Assembly (NCBI GenBank): GCA_024663395.1
Contig: JANFAH010000023.1
Coordinates: 868,001 to 932,000 of the forward strand
DNA length: 64,000 bases
Direction of reading: 5' to 3'
DNA from: Pisolithus tinctorius
Taxonomy: Eukaryota > Basidiomycota > Agaricomycetes > Boletales > Pisolithaceae
The notes below the pieces were generated by a model. The model was not told where the DNA came from and did not search any database. It saw only the letters and a list, made by a program, of their open reading frames with translations. The position numbers were made by a program, and so were the translations under genes. Below are positions 10,753 through 21,517 of this stretch, one piece after another. Each line of letters starts with the position of its first letter. The first letter of the stretch is position 1.

Positions 10753-12282
10753 ATTGACTCTGGTTGTGCAAACTTGGAGGCTAGACTCAATGCGTCCACT
10801 CTTTCCAGCCCAAACTCTTTAACCCCCTATGTCATAATAGAGAACCCAGAAATACCTTGGCTTCGTACTTTAGTGGACTCTGGTTCCACGCATTGTTTCA
10901 TAGATAACCAATTTGCTAATCAACACTCATTTACCCCGTACTTGGTCTCCCCGATCTGACTCTGGCTCTTCAATGGAATGTCCACCTTCACCATAACCCA
11001 GGCAGTAGATGTCAGTATCCACTTTGCATCTGGCGATGTCACACCAGTAACCCTGTACCTTGCCCCATTGGATTCCGAGTGTAAAGTAGTTCTCGGGCAT
11101 AACTGGCTCACCCAATACAATCCATTGATTGACTGGGTATTGAGCAGTATTACTTTCCAGACTCATACACAAGGAATGACAACCCCATCGACACCCCCTG
11201 TAAGCCCAGTTTCCACCAGCCTTCCTGACCCCAGTCCTAGTGACCAACCTGGCTTCACACCATCTGTACCAGTCTCCGACTCCCCAGCTCGCACCCCTCT
11301 GAAGGCCCCTCTTGTTTCCCTGATCAATGCAGCTGCCTTTGTGTGTGCCTGCAAACTAGAAGGGTCCATCCAATTCCAACTTCAGCTCAAGCCCGATTGG
11401 CCTCGGCTTCCCCTCCTCCGGCCTTACCCAATGTCCCGGAAGAGTACCATGACTTTGCTGATGTATTCAGCAAGGCCAAGGCCTTGACACTCCTGCCACA
11501 CCGGGAGTATGACCTGAAGATAGAGCTCGAAGAAGGAACAATCCTGCCCCTCGGCACCATCTACTCGCTGTCCCCAGTTGAGCTGCAAGCTCTCCGGGCT
11601 TTCATTGATGAAAACCTTACTACCAGTTTCATTCAGCCTACTTCCTCCCCTTATGCTGCACTGGTCCTCTTTGTCAAAAAGAAGGACAGCTCCCTCCAGC
11701 TTTGTGTAGATTTCCACAGCCTCAACAAAATCACTAAGAAGGATCGCTACCCACTCCAACTCATCTCTGACCTGTTAGATTCACCAAGCTGAGCCAAGAT
11801 CTACACTAAGATTGATCATTGGCATGCCTACCATCTCGTCCGGATTGCTCCAGGCAATGAATGGAAGACTGCATTCCGGACTCAGTATGGATCTTACGAG
11901 TGGTTAGTAATGCCTTTTGGCCTCACCAATGCCCCGGCCGCCTTCCAGTGCTTTGTCAACACTATCTTCACAGATATGTTAGATGTCTGTGTGGTTGTCT
12001 ACCTAGATGACATCTTGATCTACTCCAGAGATAAGGAGTCTCACAAGCAGCATGTCTGAGAAGTCCTCTGCTGGCTTTGGCTTCATGGCCTTTATGCGAA
12101 GCCAGAGAAATGTGAGTTCCACTTGGACTCGGTCAAGTACCTCAGATTTCACCTTTCCCCTGCCAGCCTCACGATGTCAAAGGAAAAGGTCCAGACCATC
12201 TGCGACTGGCCTGAGCCTCGCAAGGTCAAGGACATACAATCCTTCCTTGGCTTCGCCAACTTTTACTGCTGGTTTATCTTTA

Positions 12283-12837
12283 CAGCAGTTTGCAGTACTG
12301 AGGGCACCAGCCAAACACAACAAAACTCATAGGTATCCTAGATAAAATATATATCTCAAATATTTCACTCAATTCTTGATGGATCTGAAAGAAAATTTGA
12401 TATTCTGAATCAGCATTATCAGCTCTAGGGGATGATGTAGAAATCATGATGAAATAACCGCTATTTTGGACAGGAAAAAATACTTGGTCATTCTGAGCAT
12501 ATAACAACAATTGCAAGTGATTTACACATTTCTATGGCTGTAAATGCCTCTAGCCATGATATATACACTGGTGGTGAGGGAACCATGGTGAAAATCCAGT
12601 GGTTTTTCCATTGTTTTGTACCAACAGAGAGCAATCTGCACTCCAAATGGTGCCAATCATGTAACAAAAATTGCTCACTCCACATTGCATATTTTTTTAC
12701 AAAAGTTTCAGATCCATAAAGCCCTTCAAAATACCTAGGGAACAGTATCATACAGAAACGCACTTTGTTTCGCACTTGTTGAGGTAGTTGTCCATGCCTG
12801 TCTTATCTTTGTGTGTGAGTTATGCATGCTGACTAAT
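12283..12837 (+). repeat. Left terminal inverted repeat (555 bp)
   Basis: It pairs with 15850-16404. The few differences I see are C/T or G/A, for example GTACTGAGGGC versus GTACCAAGGAC at the tip, and ATGCATGC versus ATGTGTGC near the inner end. Each arm contains the same 95-codon open frame running inward-to-tip (12488-12775 minus; 15912-16199 plus), beginning MRNKVRFCMILFPRYFEGLY. I regard it as part of the repeat, not as a proven gene. Confidence 0.92.
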
Positions 12838-12909
12838 CAAGTCAGCTGCCTCAATGTGCGAGCATGTTTTTCTGTGGTACTGGCCTGCGAGCATGTGAGT
12901 GATTTCCAT

Positions 12910-14144
12910 ATGGCACGCAGAAGGCACTTTTCTAGTCATACCCACAGGCGATACTCTCGAGATCTCAAGCAGCAAATCATCTATCAAGCTCATGTACTTG
13001 GTCAGACCACAACTTCTATTGCCATTTCACTCAACATGCCACCTTGAGTCGTTCAACATGTCCTCAAGACATACTGTGAAACTGGTGAAGTTGTCAATGA
13101 ATGACAAATGGATGGGCGCATACCTTTGATGTCTGAAATGGCAGTAGAGGTATGTCTAAATCGTTCTAACATTGGAAATAGCATTGAGAGCTGATCATAT
13201 CCATATCTTAGTTCATGCTGGCACTTCTTGAACATTCCCCTGACCTCTATCTTGAAGAAATTCAGCAACAATTACTCTTGCTTCACAACATCGAAGTCTC
13301 TATTGCAACAATATGGCGTACACTCAAACATTTGGGTCTGTCTTCAAAAAAGGTACGACACATACGCTTTGATCTCAATTTTCAGATACTGACATCATCA
13401 TATTTTAGCTTTCTCGAATTTCCAGCGAGTGCAGTGAGGAAGCACATCGCAAGTTCACCATGGCAATTGGTGAAGACTCTCCTGACCACATTGTCTGTAT
13501 TGATGAAAGCGCTGTGAATGTACTTATGACATTTCGCCTGAATGGATGGAGCCATTCTAGTATGCGGGCACACAAGTGTTGCAACTTCATTCGTGGGACA
13601 CGGTATGTATTCTCCATATGATGTTGCCTTCTTTACATAACACTCTTTCCAACAGATATTCCATCCTTCCGGCTCTGACGACAAGTGGGATAATTTACAG
13701 CCATATCAAAGTAGGCACGTACAATGGCAATCACTTTCTCAACTATCTTTGTGGACTCCTTGACATCATGAATCCATATCCGGCCCCTCATAGTGTACTT
13801 GTGATGGATAATTGCAGAATCCATCACGTTGATGGTGTAGAAGAACTCTGCTGAGAATGGTATGTTTTTTTTTTTTCTTTTTTTTTTTTTTTCAGTACAC
13901 ATACTCAAGTAACTACTACAGTGGCATCAAACTTGTTTATCTACCTCCATATTCCCCTGATTTGAACCCAATTGAAGAGTGTTTCTCATACTTGAAGGCC
14001 TACATTCGCCACCATGGCAATCAGTTCCATGCTATCATTGAATCTGGAGACAAAACACTTCCATATTTGTTTCTCTATGGCACACTTGATACAGTCACTC
14101 CAGAAGCTGTGTGTGGGTGGTTCCATAATGCAGGATATTTGTAG
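12910..14144 (+). pseudogene. Tc1-type DD34E transposase, five exons, three TGA codons
   Basis: Proposed exons 12910-13149, 13212-13352, 13409-13602, 13656-13859 and 13922-14144 join to 333 codons plus stop, the usual Tc1 length. Features in order: N-terminal helix-turn-helix region (RRYSRDLKQQIIYQAHVLGQ), a second DNA-binding segment (LEEIQQQLLLLHNIEVSIAT), catalytic D in HIVCIDESAV, second D in SVLVMDNCRIHH, and the third acidic residue in LPPYSPDLNPIEE, 34 residues after the second D. In-frame TGA codons at 13045, 13102 and 13852 interrupt it; each sits where relatives usually have Arg, so CGA to TGA is likely. The last intron contains a T-run of about 30 (13862-13892). The enzyme would cut and paste the element at TA sites, but this copy cannot encode it intact. 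Confidence 0.88.
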
Positions 14145-14268
14145 CTTTGTAGCTTGTGTCTGTATGCAACATGTATGTTGGTTGTCACACTGATGCATAC
14201 CCAAAATTTGTGCAATGTATGCTTGCTATAATGATTACTACGAAGGACATGATGTATGTAGGGAGTAT

Positions 14269-15851
14269 CTACTCTACCCTTGTGCGTTTTTTGCGTTCCA
14301 CCTGCTGAACAGCTTGTGCAACCTCAGACAGTAAAAAGCATGAATTCCCGAGGCTCATACCAAAGTCCTTCATAAGTTGTTCCTCGCTCAGGCTTCTAAG
14401 TTCATCAATGTTGTAAAAGTCCATCACTTCGAATTGTGGAATATAAACAGATAGTTTGTGCTTCAGAAAACTTGCATCAAGCTTGGTGAGGAAGTCAACG
14501 ATCATTGGATATGTTGGCTGGGTGTCATGGTCGAGCTCACTGGGAGACAGCTCACCTCGCTTCTTGCCCACAGTAGGTGTCACTGGAGTTGCTGGAGCCT
14601 GATACACTGGAGGCACCATCCATGGAGGCATCATTGGGGGCATGGGGGGCATGGGGGGCCATCCATACATTGACATATAGGGACTGTTGAGGGGCATTTG
14701 TGTGGCTGATGTTGACGAGGTCTTGTCACTTTGTGGAGCGTGGAATTCTGAAAATAGATTGCCTTTTGGTGGGGTCTTCAGTGTGACTCCATGCATCTCA
14801 TGTCCCTGTCACCATCAGTAAATTGATTGATGTAGCCACTAACAATGAAACTTACAAGTGCGAGTGCCCACCCTCGATGCTGGTTGAATGTCAGGTTTAC
14901 ATGTTGGCCGGCATGGTTGATCTTGCAGTATTTGGAGGGACCACAATGCTGACACAACTTCAGTGACTTCTCCAGCTCCATGAGGGATTTGTTTTCCTTT
15001 TCAATCGCAGCACTGTCTTCGTCATCTGCACTGGATCTGTCATTGTCAAGATCAAGAAGGGGAGGATTTTTGCCTTTTCCTGGTGGCTTCTTCTTGCCAC
15101 ACATTGCACGTAGGGTAGACATATACTAGTTTTGACAATGAATAAGTATCATACTGACCACAAAACAATTTGAAATGCACCTGTTCACTAACAAGAATCT
15201 TGACTGAGATGACCGAGTCTTTCTTCTTCTTCCATGCAGAATTTACCTCCTCTAAGCATCCATCCCAGTCAGCCGGCGTTCCAAGATTGATGGCATCGTC
15301 CTTCTGAGCAGAAGTTGAGAGCTTGTACAAGAGCGTAGGTTTGTGTGCAAAATTCTGACACCCAATAGTGCTGTAGATTTCATCCAGGACCTCTGAAAAT
15401 GGAGTCCATTGTGAGAAAACAAGGCACTTGGATCCCTCATTTGCCGCTTGAGGCACCAGTAAAATGACATCTAATAAATCAGGGCAGTAAGGGGCGACAA
15501 GTACATTGCAAGATGAAATAACATACTTTTGTCAGGTTCTGGGGAGTTTTCCTTGCAAGATACTGGCTTGATGCTGAGCCAGATGGATTTTTGCTTGAGT
15601 GTGTCAACAGGAGAGTGTGCCGAAGTGCCATCAGTGTCATCAGGTGTGATACCAAGGCCATCCTTGTCAAGGTCAGGAGTTTCCAAACGAGGTGCCATGT
15701 CCTGGGAACAGATGGAGCTAGTGTCAGGAACTTGATTGATGGGCAAACTGCTTTGGGAGCCAGTTGTTCGCAGCCTGCGAGCACTCGCAGACTTTTTGTT
15801 ACCCATGAGGAAGACATGTTGTGTGCGGTGCATGTCTGGGATGAGGCTCAT
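14269..15851 (-). CDS. Transposon-borne accessory protein with C-terminal SAM-like domain
   Basis: Four exons on the minus strand, 15851-15527, 15470-15181, 15125-14856 and 14796-14269, join in one open frame of 470 codons (455 if the second Met, MGNKKSASARR at 15806, is the start; I prefer the latter because the first lies on the TIR edge). Introns are 55-59 nt GT-AG. Features: basic N-terminus; a middle block KPTLLYKLSTSAQKDDAINL and LGTPADWDGCLEEVNSAWKK; acidic stretch DLDNDRSSADDEDSAAIE; Cys motif CQHCGPSKYC; HVNLTFNQHRGWALAL; Pro/Met-rich linker (PPMPPMPPMMPPW); then a SAM-like helical domain (about residues 392-460: FEVMDFYNIDELRSLSEEQL, KDFGMSLGNSCFLLSEVAQA). Unlike the transposase, it has no nonsense codon. 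SAM domains mediate protein oligomerisation or nucleic-acid contact; the role here is unknown. It may help transposition, silence the host response, or be a captured host gene. Confidence 0.8.
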
Positions 15852-16404
15852 TAGTCAGCACACATAACTCACACACAAAGATAAGACAGGCATGGACAAC
15901 TACCTCAACAAGTGCGAAACAAAGTGCGTTTCTGTATGATACTGTTCCCTAGGTATTTTGAAGGGCTTTATGGATCTGAAACTTTTGTAAAAAAATATGC
16001 AATGTGGAGTGAGCAATTTTTGTTACATGATTGGCACCATTTGGAGTGCAGATTGCTCTCTGTTGGTACAAAACAATGGAAAAACCACTGGATTTTCACC
16101 ATGGTTCCCTCACCACCAGTGTATATATCATGGCTAGAGGCATTTACAGCCATAGAAATGTGTAAATCACTTGCAATTGTTGTTATATGCTCAGAATGAC
16201 CAAGTATTTTTTCCTGTCCAAAATAGCGGTTATTTCATCATGATTTCTACATCATCCCCTAGAGCTGATAATGCTGATTCAGAATATCAAATTTTCTTTC
16301 AGATCCATCAAGAATTGAGTGAAATATTTGAGATATATATTTTATCTAGGATACCTATGAGTTTTGTTGTGTTTGGCTGGTGTCCTTGGTACTGCAAACT
16401 GCTG
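15850..16404 (-). repeat. Right terminal inverted repeat (555 bp)
   Basis: Reverse complement of 12283-12837; the tip reads TACTGCAAACTGCTG followed by TA. The start codon region of the accessory gene touches its inner border (15850), so this arm probably supplies that gene's promoter. Confidence 0.92.
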
Positions 16405-18721
16405 TAACTACTGGGACATCGTCGTACTGCTGACTCAGCTTACCTGCAAGGGGGCTCCTTGGAACTTCTCCAAGGAGTGCTGCCGGTCATTTAATAACCT
16501 CAAGGCTGCCTTCACCACTGCACCGGTCTTAACTCATTTCATCCCCAGGGTCCCTATCACTGTCGAGACTGATGCATCAGACTATGCCATCACCAGCATC
16601 CTCTCTATTACCTGTGGCAATGGCCAGATGAATCTGGTCACATTCTACTCCCAGACTCTGACAGCCCCAGAATTGAACTATGATACCCATGACAAGGAAT
16701 TGCTTGCAATCTTCAAAGCATTCTGGACCTGGCACCACTATCTTGAGGGCTCGGCCTCACCAGTCGATGTTGTAACTGACCACAAGAATCTCGAGTACTT
16801 CTCTACCTCCAAAGTACTCACCTGCTGCCAAGCTCACTGGTCTGAATTCCTTTGGCAATTCAATATGATCATCAGGTTCAGGCCTGGTAAACTCAGGGCT
16901 AAGCCTGACGCCCTAACTAGACAATGGGATGTCTACCCCAAAGAGGGGGATAGCGGCTATGCCCAAGTGAACCCGCAGAACCTGAGACTGGTCTTTACCC
17001 AAGAGCAACTAGTGGTCTCCCTTCACACCACATACCTTGAGTACCTGGTCTTATGAGCAATCGCACTGATGGATGTAGAGAAACTTCATAATGACATCCT
17101 GACCACACTGCCAGATGACCCAGTCTCACAAATCCACCTGTCCGACATGTCTGATCCCCAGTGGTCAGTGGATGACACTGGCTTCCTTCGCCTTGATGGA
17201 AGGATCTACATGGTGGACTCAAATGATCTCTGCCTCAGGGTCTTGCAGCTTAAGCATGACCACCCCCTGGCTGGCCATTTCGGCCAGAACTGAACCCTAG
17301 AACTTATTCAGCATGAATATACCTGGCCTGGCCTCAGGACCTTCGTCAAAGACTATGTCTGGTCTTGCATGGCCTGCACTTGGCCTAAGGTTCCCCGCGA
17401 TTGGCCTTACAGTCTCCTCAAACAACTTCCGGTGCCAGAGAGGCCATGGAATTCCATATGTATGGATTTCATTGAGCAACTCCCAGCCTCATCCAGCTTC
17501 ATGGCTGTCCTCATCATAGTTGACTGGCTTTCCAAGCAGGCTGTGTTCATCCCCACCCATGACACCATAACAGCCCCAGAACTCGCCAAATTGTTCCTAC
17601 TCCATGTCTTTTCTAAGCATGGAGTGCCAGCCCATGTAACCTCAGACCAAGGCTCGGAGTTCATGTCTCACTTCTTCTGGTCACTTGGTAAGGCCTTAGA
17701 CATGCACTTACATTTCACCTCGGGCTACCACCCCAAAGGTGATGGCCAGACCAAGCGGACTAACCAGACCCTTGAACAATACCTCCGAGTCTACTGTAAC
17801 TACCAACAGGACAATTGGGCCGACCTATTACCTCTGGCAGAGTTCGCTTATAACAATTCCCCTAGCGCTACTACCAGTGTCTCACCTTTCTTCACTAATA
17901 CGGGCTATCATCCCAACATCTTGGTGTACCCAGAGTGCGATCTTACTTCCACTCAGGCTCATGACTATGCAGTAGACCTAGACTCACTGCACCAGTTCCT
18001 ACATGAGGAGATGACCCTTGCACAACAGTGCTATCAAGGACCAGCCAATGCTAAATGCATGCCGGCTCCAGACTTCAAGGTCAGTGACCAAGTATATGTC
18101 AAAGCCAAATACTTCCGGCCTACTCAGCCTTCCAAGAAGCTCTCGGAGAAAAACCTTGGACCGTATCTGGTCATGGCTCAGGCCGGTACTCATTCATTCA
18201 CACTGCACCTGCCAGACTCAATGCGCGCAGTCCACCCAGTCTTCCATGTCTCCCAACTCGAACTGGCTGTCCCTAATACCATCCCGAACTGGACTCAACC
18301 ACCACCCCCACCAGTCGAGGTCAACAGTGATCTAGAGTTCGAGGTAGCAGAAATCCTTGACTCCAAGGTCGACTGGTGTTGCTGGTATTGGTTACTGTAT
18401 CTAGTCCGGTGGACCTGCTACGAAGGGACAGACAAAGAAACCACTTGGGTACTTGCCACTGAACTAGACAACGTGTCTGAACTCATACAAGAGTTTCATT
18501 CTCGCTACCCTAATAAACCCAGCCCCTTCCAATGAGGACTGGCGTTGACCAGCCTCAGTTTTCTGTCCTGTTCTCTATCGGTATATAGTTCCTTTTGATC
18601 TCTTACTTACCTTGTTTTTCCTCTTTCCTTGATCTTGCTACTTACTATATAACACCGAGACCAGACACCAGACATGTAACATTGGCAGCAGAAAGAACTA
18701 CAAGACTGCTACACTACAAAA

Positions 18722-19779
18722 CTACTCGGCCTCGGCCATGGTTTCGTCCTCCCCACCGGACTCCTCCTCCTTGTCCTTGCCATGGGCCTTCAGCCAGTCA
18801 GCCTCCTCGCACAACTCATCCAAGTCAAACTCAGATGAGTCCGAGTCCGGGGGAGTGACCAACACCCTGTATCCATAGGACTCGTTGAGTAACAACTTGA
18901 GAGCATTGGCAATCCAGCCTGAGTTCTTGACCGCGGTTTCATGAAGTTTGAACAGGCTGGCCAGGTTGTTGGCAATCAGCCCCGCTGCATCAATAAGGCA
19001 CTCGAGCTTGTCTTCCAAGCCTGAGTACCTTTCTGCAGCAGCCTCCCTCTGCCTGCTTCCACTAGCCTCGGGCTCATCAAGGTCCAGGACCTCAGTCGGC
19101 CTTGCACTCGTCTTCGCCCGCTTATGTTTGCTGGGCCCAGCCTCCGCATTCTCCTCATTGATTTTCCTCTTCTTCCCTTTGTCCGACCTCCCAACGGCCT
19201 TGGGACCGGCTTCAGCATCTTTCCCATCCCCGGGCCAATGGCACTTGCCTTTCGATTGGTTGCATCGCATGCATGTGACACGCTTCTTGTTGCCATCTAC
19301 GACAAATTCGCAGATGACTTTGGCCCAGGCACAACAGGTACAACTAAAAGTGTTGTTAGGAGGAATACACACAAGGTCTGGTAGAAAACTCACCCAGGGT
19401 CCATAACCACCCTCTTGACCTTGCCAGTCTCACTGCCACCAGCCCTGGCCTCGCTGCCCTTCCCAGCCTCGGCCTCCTTCTCCTCCTTGGCCCTGCACTT
19501 CTCCTCCTCGCATGCCCTCTCCTCTTCGGCCTCCTGCGCTGCCCTCTCGGCTTTGGCCTTCTCTCTCTCTGCCCTCTTGGCCTCAAGCCGAGCCTGTTCT
19601 TCCTGCCAGGCTTGTTCAGCAACCTTTCGTCTCTTCCTTTCTTTTGCCTTTGCTCTCATCACCTCCTCCTCGTTGTTGGTGTCATATCTGATGTCGTCAT
19701 CAGGGACTTGGGCCCAGTCAACAATGACTCAGCCTTTGTTGTTGTTGTCAGCAGCATCAATCAGTCTGGAGTCAGACAT
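18722..19779 (-). pseudogene. Antisense accessory gene of chromovirus G1 (coiled coil plus Cys-rich motif)
   Basis: It lies between pol and the 3' LTR but on the opposite strand to gag-pol. Exon 1 is 19779-19394 and exon 2 is 19343-18722, with a 50-nt GT-AG intron; total 335 codons. Order: acidic N-terminus (MSDSRLIDAADNNNKG), a long charged Glu/Lys/Ala coiled coil (VAEQAWQEEQARLEAKRAER onward), then across the splice a Cys motif CTCCAWAKVICEFVVDGNKK with CMRCNQSKGKCHWPG (C-x2-C, C-x3-C-x2-C-like spacing as in zinc clusters), a Lys-rich nuclear-signal-like patch KGKKRK, a helical block LEDKLECLIDAAGLIANNLA, and an acidic C-terminus. One TGA (19731-19729, codon 17) breaks it; everything else is open. 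G2 and G3 carry the same gene at the same place. Function unknown. Confidence 0.82.
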
Positions 19780-19886
19780 GATGAAAAGGATGAGAATGAA
19801 AGATGCAAAGAGCTTAGTGGGCCACAAGTATCATTTTTTCAAACTCAGCCCACCACTCTTGCAGGGGTCTCATGGGTTTGACCCCT

Positions 19887-19899
19887 AAGAGGGGGATAC
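19887..19899 (+). other. Polypurine tract of G1
   Basis: AAGAGGGGGATAC directly before the 3' LTR is the expected plus-strand DNA primer site. The same block is present in G2 (32975-32988) and G3 (43370-43383). Confidence 0.75.
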
Positions 19900-20424
19900 T
19901 GTCATAGCCATGTCTCGACCCTGGCTGGACTCAGCCTTGCACTCACTTAGTCCGGCCTCAGCTTTGCCAAACCCTTTGTCCCCAGATAGTCTAGCGCGGT
20001 GAACACTGCTTTGCAGTGTCTGTCATTTTGGTTAAACTCTGCCTGGTCCTGTCTCCAGTCCACCTGTCCCAGTCTCTGTTACCTTAGTCATACATTAGTA
20101 ATCCTTGCCTTACCAATTGTCTTAGCAATCCTTGCAAGACTGGCATTACTGGTCTCCATACTATAGTTGTTTCTAGTATATAAACTCATAGGTACTTGGC
20201 CTGTACTCCTTAGTCTGAAATCAACTAAGTTACCTCTGACAACTGCATCTCGGCCTCAGACTCAGACTGAGACCCATGCAAGGGAATAGCGCTGTATCCT
20301 CAGTCGCTAAGTCCAAGCAGTCCATCCTTCTGTACCTTCGTCTTTACCCCTGACTCCGACCCCTCGGCCTCGCGCCTGCTTCGGTCTCCGGTCTGGACTC
20401 AACCCAGACATCCCATACTTGACA
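19900..20424 (+). repeat. G1 3' LTR
   Basis: It is 525 bp and matches 8790-9314 throughout with few transitions, implying a fairly recent insertion. It is followed by the GATCC duplication. Confidence 0.93.
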
Positions 20425-21517
20425 GATCCCAACAGCAATCACCCCCTTCTGAACAACGCTGCAACAAGGGAGGCCACCATAGACCTCATCAAACAAGCCC
20501 TCGAAACAATAGACTGGGTCAATGGCCCCAACATGCAACTGAAATCAATCGCACATGTATGCAACAATGGAATCCTCCACGAATTCAGCAACCAAGAAGT
20601 GGTAGCATGGATCAAAGAACTGGCTAACAAGAAAACATTCCTCGAGAGACTAGGCGGAGAAGTCATGATTAAGGACAGACATTTTAACATAGTAATCCCC
20701 TTCCTTCCTATTACAACCAAGACTGACAAACCAGAAACCTTATGCGAAATGGAAAACAAGAACAACATACCGCAAGGCTCAATTGCCAGGATCAAATGGA
20801 TCAAAGACGCAGCTAAATGCACCCCTGGCCAATGCATAGCACATGCCCTCGCATCCATCACATCCCCTGAGATCACTAACCAACTTCTCAGAGATGGCCT
20901 GTACTGGGGTCTGGACAGACTCTGCCCACACAAAGACAAGAGAGAACCAGTCAGGTGCCTTAGATGCCAATGAATCGGCCACCTTGCAAGGGACTGCAAA
21001 CAAATGACCAACATGTGTGGTATATGTGCTCAACCTCACCACACACAAGACTGCAACACCCCCTCCCCTGACCCCTTCTGCATCAACTGCCAAAACAATA
21101 CCCATGCCAGCGAAGACAGAAACTGCCCAGACCTCATCAGAAGATGCAACATAATGGATGATTGCACCCCAGAAAACCAAATGCCCTATTTCCCCACTTC
21201 AGAAGAATGGATGCATGTCAAACTACCAGCCCGGCCAACCAACCCGATCATACCCACAAGACCCCCAACCACAACACCCAACGTCAACAGTCCACTTAGA
21301 CAAATAATGCTAGGGGAAGCAAGAAACCTGCGATCTGGCCCACCAAGACACAGACAACTCAACAGAATATGAGGTGGAAGAGGTGGCCTGCCCATGCGAC
21401 ACAACACTCTTCACAATGCCCCACCGGCCTCAACACCCATCCCCTTCCCAGCATCCCTGCCCCCTCCAGCAACAGAAAACCAGTCAGAGGACCTAAACCC
21501 ACCTCCACCACCAACCA

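Larger units (their letters stand above)
12283..16404. mobile_element. Two-gene Tc1/mariner-type transposon with 555-bp inverted repeats
   Basis: Ends are CAGCAGTTTGCAGTAC in inverted orientation, flanked by TA (12281-12282; 16405-16406). The inverted repeats are 555 bp each and nearly identical. Between them are a plus-strand transposase (12910-14144) and a minus-strand four-exon gene (15851-14269), in convergent orientation and 124 bp apart. It is inserted in G1 pol; sibling elements show the uninterrupted site as ATCTTTAA. Tc1 relatives are normally 1.3-2.4 kb with one gene, so the size, TIR length and second gene are unusual. Confidence 0.92.
10711..18535 (+). pseudogene. G1 pol: protease, RT, RNase H, integrase, chromodomain (interrupted)
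   Basis: Reading from the frameshift: aspartic protease (TLVDSGSTHCFIDNQF, near 10870), RT ([32 protein letters not shown], active site [11 protein letters not shown] near 12000), RNase H (VETDASDYAI, HDKELLAIFKAF), integrase (MDFIEQLPASS; VTSDQGSEFMS; GYHPKGDGQTKRTNQTLE), and a chromodomain at the end (DLEFEVAEILDSKVDW...YLVRWTCYEGTDKETTWV). The stop is TGA 18533-18535. Breaks: TGA 10957 (shared with G2 and G3), a 19-nt deletion near 11385 between two CAGCTC repeats, TGA 11790, TGA 12057, the Tc1-type insertion 12283-16404, and stops near 17054 and 17291. The chromodomain in this family targets integration to modified chromatin (family knowledge). Confidence 0.93.
8790..20424 (+). mobile_element. 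Chromovirus G1 (Ty3/gypsy, Metaviridae-like), full length
   Basis: It has two 525-bp LTRs (8790-9314 and 19900-20424), both starting TGTCATAGCCATGTCTCGAC and ending CTTGACA, with perfect 5-bp target duplications GATCC (8785-8789 and 20425-20429). Order: LTR, gag, -1 frameshift signal, protease, RT, RNase H, integrase with C-terminal chromodomain, antisense accessory gene, polypurine tract, LTR. A 4122-bp Tc1-type element sits in the RT/RNase H boundary; without it G1 is about 7.5 kb. Coding regions are interrupted by TGA codons and one 19-nt deletion, so the copy is not autonomous. It is inserted in LINE ORF1. Confidence 0.95.

Noticed and set aside
12488..12775. 95-codon ORF as an independent gene
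   Set aside because: The identical frame exists in both TIR arms (also 15912-16199), has no recognisable motif and is explained by the inverted repeat.
13861..13895. T-run of about 30 as a retroposed A-tail on the minus strand
   Set aside because: It lies in the last intron of the transposase, between a good donor and acceptor; no target duplication or retroposed gene is attached.
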